DNA of 64,000 bases from Shouchella rhizosphaerae (GTDB lineage: Bacteria; Bacillota; Bacilli; Bacillales; Bacillaceae_D). Location: NCBI RefSeq assembly GCF_900142675.1, contig NZ_FRBS01000001.1, positions 992,001 to 1,056,000 on the forward strand. Reading direction: 5' to 3'. This document shows positions 60,355-64,000 of the stretch, piece by piece (position 1 is the first letter of the stretch; every line of letters starts with the position of its first letter). The notes under the pieces are model-generated. The model had not been told where the DNA came from, made no database searches, and saw only the letters and a program-made list of their open reading frames with translations. Both the position numbers and the translations under genes were made by a program.

Positions 60355-62289
60355 TTAGTCGTTCCCGCTCATTTTGTCACCCATATACACACGGATTGTT
60401 GAATCTTTTGCAACACGTGTCCCCGGTTGGGGAGACTGGCGCAACACAGTATTGCCTTCACCCGAGGCATCAAGGCGAAGATCATAATGGGACTCATAAA
60501 TATCCCGTTTTGAAAGACCGATCAAATCTGGAACTTCCACCAACGGTTCATCAGCCCACGTCAATTCTTTTTCAATTTGGTTATCCCTTTTTTCCACTCC
60601 CATCGCTTCAAGGCTGTCACCGATAATCGCGCCTGCGATTGGTGCCGCCACTACCCCACCATATTGAATCGTATTTTTAGGGTTATCAATTGCGACATAG
60701 ACGACAATTTGCGGATCATCCATTGGTGCGACGCCAATAAACGATAAGATGTAGTTGTTTTCCAAGTACTTGCCGTTTTTGGCTTTTTGTGCTGTTCCTG
60801 TTTTGCCGCCAACACGATAGCCGTCAATAAACGCATTTTTACCAGAGCCTTTGGCGACTACATTTTCCATTGCATAGCGGACTTGCTCTGATGTTTTTTC
60901 GGAAATCACTTGCCGTTTCATCACAGGCGAAATCGACTCAACGACCTCTCCTGTTTCTCCATCCGTCCACTCTTTCGCTAAATAAGGCTCATACAAATAT
61001 CCACCATTTACAGCTGCCGAAACAGCGACTACTTGTTGGAGCGGCGTTACGGCCACCCCTTGACCAAAAGCGGTTGTTGCCTGCTCAAGAGGACCGACAC
61101 GGTCGCGGTTAAACAAAATTCCTGTTCCTTCTCCTTGTAAATCAATGCCTGTTTTTTGGCCGAACCCAAATTCCTCAATGTAATCGAACAGACGATCCTT
61201 TCCGAGGCGCTGGCCAAGTTCGACAAACCCAGGGTTGCAAGAATTTTGCACGACTTCTAAAAATGTTTGGTGCCCATGCCCGCCTTTTTTCCAGCAACGA
61301 AGCTTTGTTCCCGCGACATTGATGTAACCAGGGTCGTGAAAGGTATCGTTTTCTAAATCGACGACACCTTCTTCCAACGCGGCGGCAAGTGTAATAAGTT
61401 TGAAAGTGGAACCTGGTTCATACTGCATCCAAACTGGTTTGTTTTGATTGTACACTTCTGCCGGCACTTCTCGGTAATGTTCCGGGTTGAAGTCAGGGCG
61501 ACTGCTCATCGCCAACACTTCTCCTGTATTGGGGTCCATAGCGATTGCCATCGCTCCATCTGGCTCATACTTTGCTTCTGCCTGGTCCAACTCCCGTTCC
61601 ATAATCGTTTGGATGCGGCTGTCAATCGTTAACGTTAAATTAAGGCCATTAATGGGAGGCTCATATTCGTCAGCCAAGTTGGGCATTTTCGTTCCTTTAG
61701 CGGTCGAAAAAAAGGAGACATAGCCTTTTTCGCCTTTGAGCTTCCCGTCATAATAATGCTCAAGCCCTGTCAGACCTTGGTTGTCAATGCCGGCAAATCC
61801 AAGGACATGAGAGAGGTAGCTGCCAAATGGGTAATGGCGTTTTGAATCTTCGGCAATGTAAACACCAGGCAGGTTGAGGCTCCGCACTTCTTGCGCTTTT
61901 TCCTGCGATAATTTCTGTCCCTCTGGACGCAGCCAAACGCTCGAAGCAGACTTCGTCAACGATTCATATGCTTTTTGTTGATCCATTTCCAAAACAGCAG
62001 CCAACTTTTCAGCTGCGTCCACCGGGTCTGTCACTTGCCGTGGAAAAACAATGACAGACGGGGCGCTAATATTGGTAGCTAACTCCACGCCGTTTCGATC
62101 GGTAATATCGCCTCGTTTTGGTTCAAACGGAATGTTTCTTCCCCACGAATCTTCTGCCTGTTCAGTCAGCCAGACGCCTTGTCCGAACTGGACATAGCCT
62201 AAGCGGACAGCAATGATCGCAAACACGGCTACACCGATGAAAAAGGCGAGTAGCAGCCGCTTTCTGACAGTCACGTTTGATACGCGCAC
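60355..62289 (-). CDS. spoVD: Sporulation-specific penicillin-binding protein SpoVD
   Basis: 644 residues. Class B PBP transpeptidase for the spore cortex. One N-terminal membrane helix (about 11-31), dimerisation domain, active-site SxxK in EPGSTFKL (about residues 292-299), SCN triad (QNSCNPGF), KTGTAQ (about 495), and a single C-terminal PASTA domain (VEVPDLIGLSKRD). GTG start with GAGGG six bases upstream. A terminator separates it from pbpB. Confidence 0.95.
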   Translation of the reverse strand: MRVSNVTVRKRLLLAFFIGVAVFAIIAVRLGYVQFGQGVWLTEQAEDSWGRNIPFEPKRGDITDRNGVELATNISAPSVIVFPRQVTDPVDAAEKLAAVLEMDQQKAYESLTKSASSVWLRPEGQKLSQEKAQEVRSLNLPGVYIAEDSKRHYPFGSYLSHVLGFAGIDNQGLTGLEHYYDGKLKGEKGYVSFFSTAKGTKMPNLADEYEPPINGLNLTLTIDSRIQTIMERELDQAEAKYEPDGAMAIAMDPNTGEVLAMSSRPDFNPEHYREVPAEVYNQNKPVWMQYEPGSTFKLITLAAALEEGVVDLENDTFHDPGYINVAGTKLRCWKKGGHGHQTFLEVVQNSCNPGFVELGQRLGKDRLFDYIEEFGFGQKTGIDLQGEGTGILFNRDRVGPLEQATTAFGQGVAVTPLQQVVAVSAAVNGGYLYEPYLAKEWTDGETGEVVESISPVMKRQVISEKTSEQVRYAMENVVAKGSGKNAFIDGYRVGGKTGTAQKAKNGKYLENNYILSFIGVAPMDDPQIVVYVAIDNPKNTIQYGGVVAAPIAGAIIGDSLEAMGVEKRDNQIEKELTWADEPLVEVPDLIGLSKRDIYESHYDLRLDASGEGNTVLRQSPQPGTRVAKDSTIRVYMGDKMSGND

Positions 62290-62329
62290 GGCTATCCCTC
62301 ACTTTCTGCACTGGACGGGTTTATGGTCT

Positions 62330-62358
62330 AGCCTATGCTTGTTCACCACCTGATAGAA
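62330..62358 (-). promoter_or_regulatory. Possible sigma-E promoter of spoVD
   Basis: CATAGGCT (62337-62330) fits the sigma-E -10 pattern CATANNNT; the -35 region TTCTATCA fits poorly. Weak, supported mainly by the known sigma-E control of spoVD. Confidence 0.3.
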
Positions 62359-62390
62359 CAAAGAGGAGCTTGCCGTTTGGCAAGCTCCTC
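62355..62390 (-). terminator. Terminator of pbpB
   Basis: 12-bp perfect stem GAGGAGCTTGCC-AAAC-GGCAAGCTCCTC (62363-62390) followed by TTTGTTCT on the minus strand. Confidence 0.92.
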
Positions 62391-62414
62391 AGACTGTAGA
62401 CAAAGGCGAGAACG

Positions 62415-64000
62415 TTACTCAGGCTGATCGCCATCGCTCTCTTCCTCCTCTGTCGTTGCCTCCTCATCTCCTTCAGACACTGGTTCCTCTACATCCTCGA
62501 AAGCTTGTTCGAGTTCTTCGTCTGTTCGCTCCGCATTTGCGCCGGCTCCCCCTTGATCATGGCCCTCTTGCTCATCTCGTTCGTTGTTCGAGGCAAACTC
62601 AGCATTGAGAAGGTTTTGTTCCTCTACAGGCTCACCAGGGGCTATGCTCTGGGACTGCAGATAGCCATTGCCCTTAAATTCTGGCGTTAAGTCAAGCAAA
62701 GCTGCCACTTTCATGGCGTCACGCGATGACCAGCCTGCCATGTCTGGCATCTTGACCTCGCCATCTGTAAGCAAGACGATCCGATCGCCTGGAAGAACCT
62801 TCGTTCCTGGCGCTGGCTGTTGGTCCGTAATATGTTCTCCTTCACCAAGGACAACCACTTCACCAGGAATGGTTTCGGCTGCTTTGTCTACCCGTTCACC
62901 GGCCAGTTGAGGCATTTCAAAACCTTGCTCCTCTGCTTCTTGCAGCAATTCCTCTTCATTTGGCTCCAAGTCCATATACGTCATGCTGCTCTGCATAACA
63001 GCGTTAAATATCATCGAGACAGGGGCATTGCCCGATTCGTTGTCATCTAATTTCGGCTTTGTGACAGAGACATAAAGGATTACTTTCGGATTATCAGCAG
63101 GGGCCATACCGAGAAAAGAGTAAAGGTATTGGCCATGGCCTGATAAATATTTTCCGTCTTCAGCAATTTGCGCTGTGCCTGTTTTGCCTGCGACCTCAAG
63201 TCCTTGAATGTTGTATGCCTTGCCTGTGCCGTGGTCCTCGGCTACGGCTCCACGCAATAGCTCTCTCACATGTTTGGCTGTCTCCTCGGAGATTGGCTCC
63301 CCAGCCACTTCTGGCTCTGTTTCCCGGATCTTATCGCCGTTTTCATCAACTATTTCTTTAATGATATAAGGTTTTTTCATTTTCCCGTCGCCTGCGATCG
63401 CTGTTGCCGCTTGGATCATTTGGATCGCTGTCACCGTTGAGTTTTGTCCAAAAGCGGTGCGGGCGGCGTCGGCACGCCTTCCTTCAACGACATTGCTTGA
63501 TGCTTCATTCGCTAAGTCAATGCCTGTTTGTTCAGTAAAGCCAAACTGCTTCAAATACGAGTAAAACCGTTCCATCCCTAGCCGTTCGAGGACAAGCTTC
63601 GCCATTAACACATTGGAAGAACGCTGGAACCCTTCAGCATAGGAGATTTCTCCCCAACCAGAACGGTTTACGTCATTAATAGGGGGAGAATTGGCGTCAA
63701 CTTCGTACCGCCCTGACTGGTATGTACTGTCGTCCTCAAACTCCCCTTCCTCTATCGCTGCGGCGATCGTAAACATTTTCATCGTTGATCCTGGTTCAAC
63801 TACGTCCTGAACAGCCAAGTTTAAGTAATTTTCAATATTACGGTAATCATTCGGATTAAAGCTCGGCCGATTTGACATCGCCAAAATTTCCCCTGTCCGG
63901 GGATCAGCAGCAATCGCGGTCATTTTTTCAGGCTCGTATTCTGCCTCGACTTGCGACATTGCCTGCTCCATTGCAGCCTGAATCGACGTGTCTAACGTTG
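62415..64000 (-). CDS. pbpB: Penicillin-binding protein 2B, septal transpeptidase (5' end outside window)
   Basis: 528 codons visible; the N-terminal part lies beyond the right edge. Class B PBP used for septum synthesis. Active-site SxxK in EPGSTMKM, RSSNVLM triad and AGKTGTAQ are present, followed by two PASTA-like domains and an acidic tail of about 70 residues rich in Glu/Asp ending EEESDGDQPE. Its position upstream of spoVD is the B. subtilis order (ftsL-pbpB-spoVD). Confidence 0.94.
   Translation of the reverse strand, partial: TLDTSIQAAMEQAMSQVEAEYEPEKMTAIAADPRTGEILAMSNRPSFNPNDYRNIENYLNLAVQDVVEPGSTMKMFTIAAAIEEGEFEDDSTYQSGRYEVDANSPPINDVNRSGWGEISYAEGFQRSSNVLMAKLVLERLGMERFYSYLKQFGFTEQTGIDLANEASSNVVEGRRADAARTAFGQNSTVTAIQMIQAATAIAGDGKMKKPYIIKEIVDENGDKIRETEPEVAGEPISEETAKHVRELLRGAVAEDHGTGKAYNIQGLEVAGKTGTAQIAEDGKYLSGHGQYLYSFLGMAPADNPKVILYVSVTKPKLDDNESGNAPVSMIFNAVMQSSMTYMDLEPNEEELLQEAEEQGFEMPQLAGERVDKAAETIPGEVVVLGEGEHITDQQPAPGTKVLPGDRIVLLTDGEVKMPDMAGWSSRDAMKVAALLDLTPEFKGNGYLQSQSIAPGEPVEEQNLLNAEFASNNERDEQEGHDQGGAGANAERTDEELEQAFEDVEEPVSEGDEEATTEEEESDGDQPE

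Overview
The window is a continuous block of core chromosome from a spore-forming member of the Bacillaceae. Gene content, gene order and protein sequence resemble Bacillus subtilis from the sdaA/yloV region to the dcw (division and cell wall) cluster. Base composition, acidic surface-exposed tails on cell-wall proteins and several local gene losses suggest an alkaliphilic lineage such as Shouchella (Bacillus) clausii. That placement is an inference from memory, not a database result. Nearly all genes lie on the minus strand; only rpmB and rqcH are on the plus strand. I see no rRNA or tRNA genes, insertion sequences, prophage or CRISPR array.

Layout, left to right (minus-strand transcription runs right to left). 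1-4.6 kb: serine dehydratase sdaAA/sdaAB, a DegV-family lipid-binding protein, its probable kinase partner fakA (yloV), and yloU. 4.7-5.1 kb: plus-strand rpmB and the 26-residue spoVM. 5.3-20 kb: rpe, rsgA, prkC, prpC, rsmB, fmt, priA, coaBC, rpoZ, gmk, remA and a P-type calcium ATPase. 20.1-21.8 kb: plus-strand rqcH. 21.9-25.7 kb: a small accessory stretch (YfhO-type membrane protein, a structured non-coding stretch, a coiled-coil small protein and a methyltransferase). 25.7-37.4 kb: the complete pyrimidine operon pyrR-pyrP-pyrB-pyrC-carA-carB-pyrK-pyrD-pyrF-pyrE, with two PyrR attenuators. 37.5-42.7 kb: rluD-type synthase, lspA, a DksA/YteA-like protein and ileS with an isoleucine-type T-box. 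43-48.9 kb: divIVA, ylmH, ylmG, sepF, ylmE, ylmD, ylmC, sigG and sigE. 49-64 kb: spoIIGA, ftsZ, ftsA, divIB, spoVE, murD, mraY, murF, murE, spoVD and the 3' part of pbpB.

The genes form a few functional blocks: translation and ribosome quality control (rpmB, rsgA, rsmB, fmt, rqcH, ylmH, ileS, rluD); signalling coupled to wall synthesis (prkC/prpC, with PASTA domains shared with spoVD and pbpB); UMP synthesis; and septation plus sporulation. Sporulation genes are interleaved with division genes, and candidate sigma-H, sigma-F/G and Spo0A-type promoters can be read in front of ftsA, sigG and spoIIGA.

No wholly new system is evident. The main points of interest are: genes missing where B. subtilis has them (thiN, def, rlmN, yicC, murG, murB, sbp/ylxX/ylxW); a pyrR gene with no standard start codon; the absent third pyr attenuator; the structured stretch at 24.58-24.72 kb; and a 16-bp-stem RNA hairpin upstream of ftsA.
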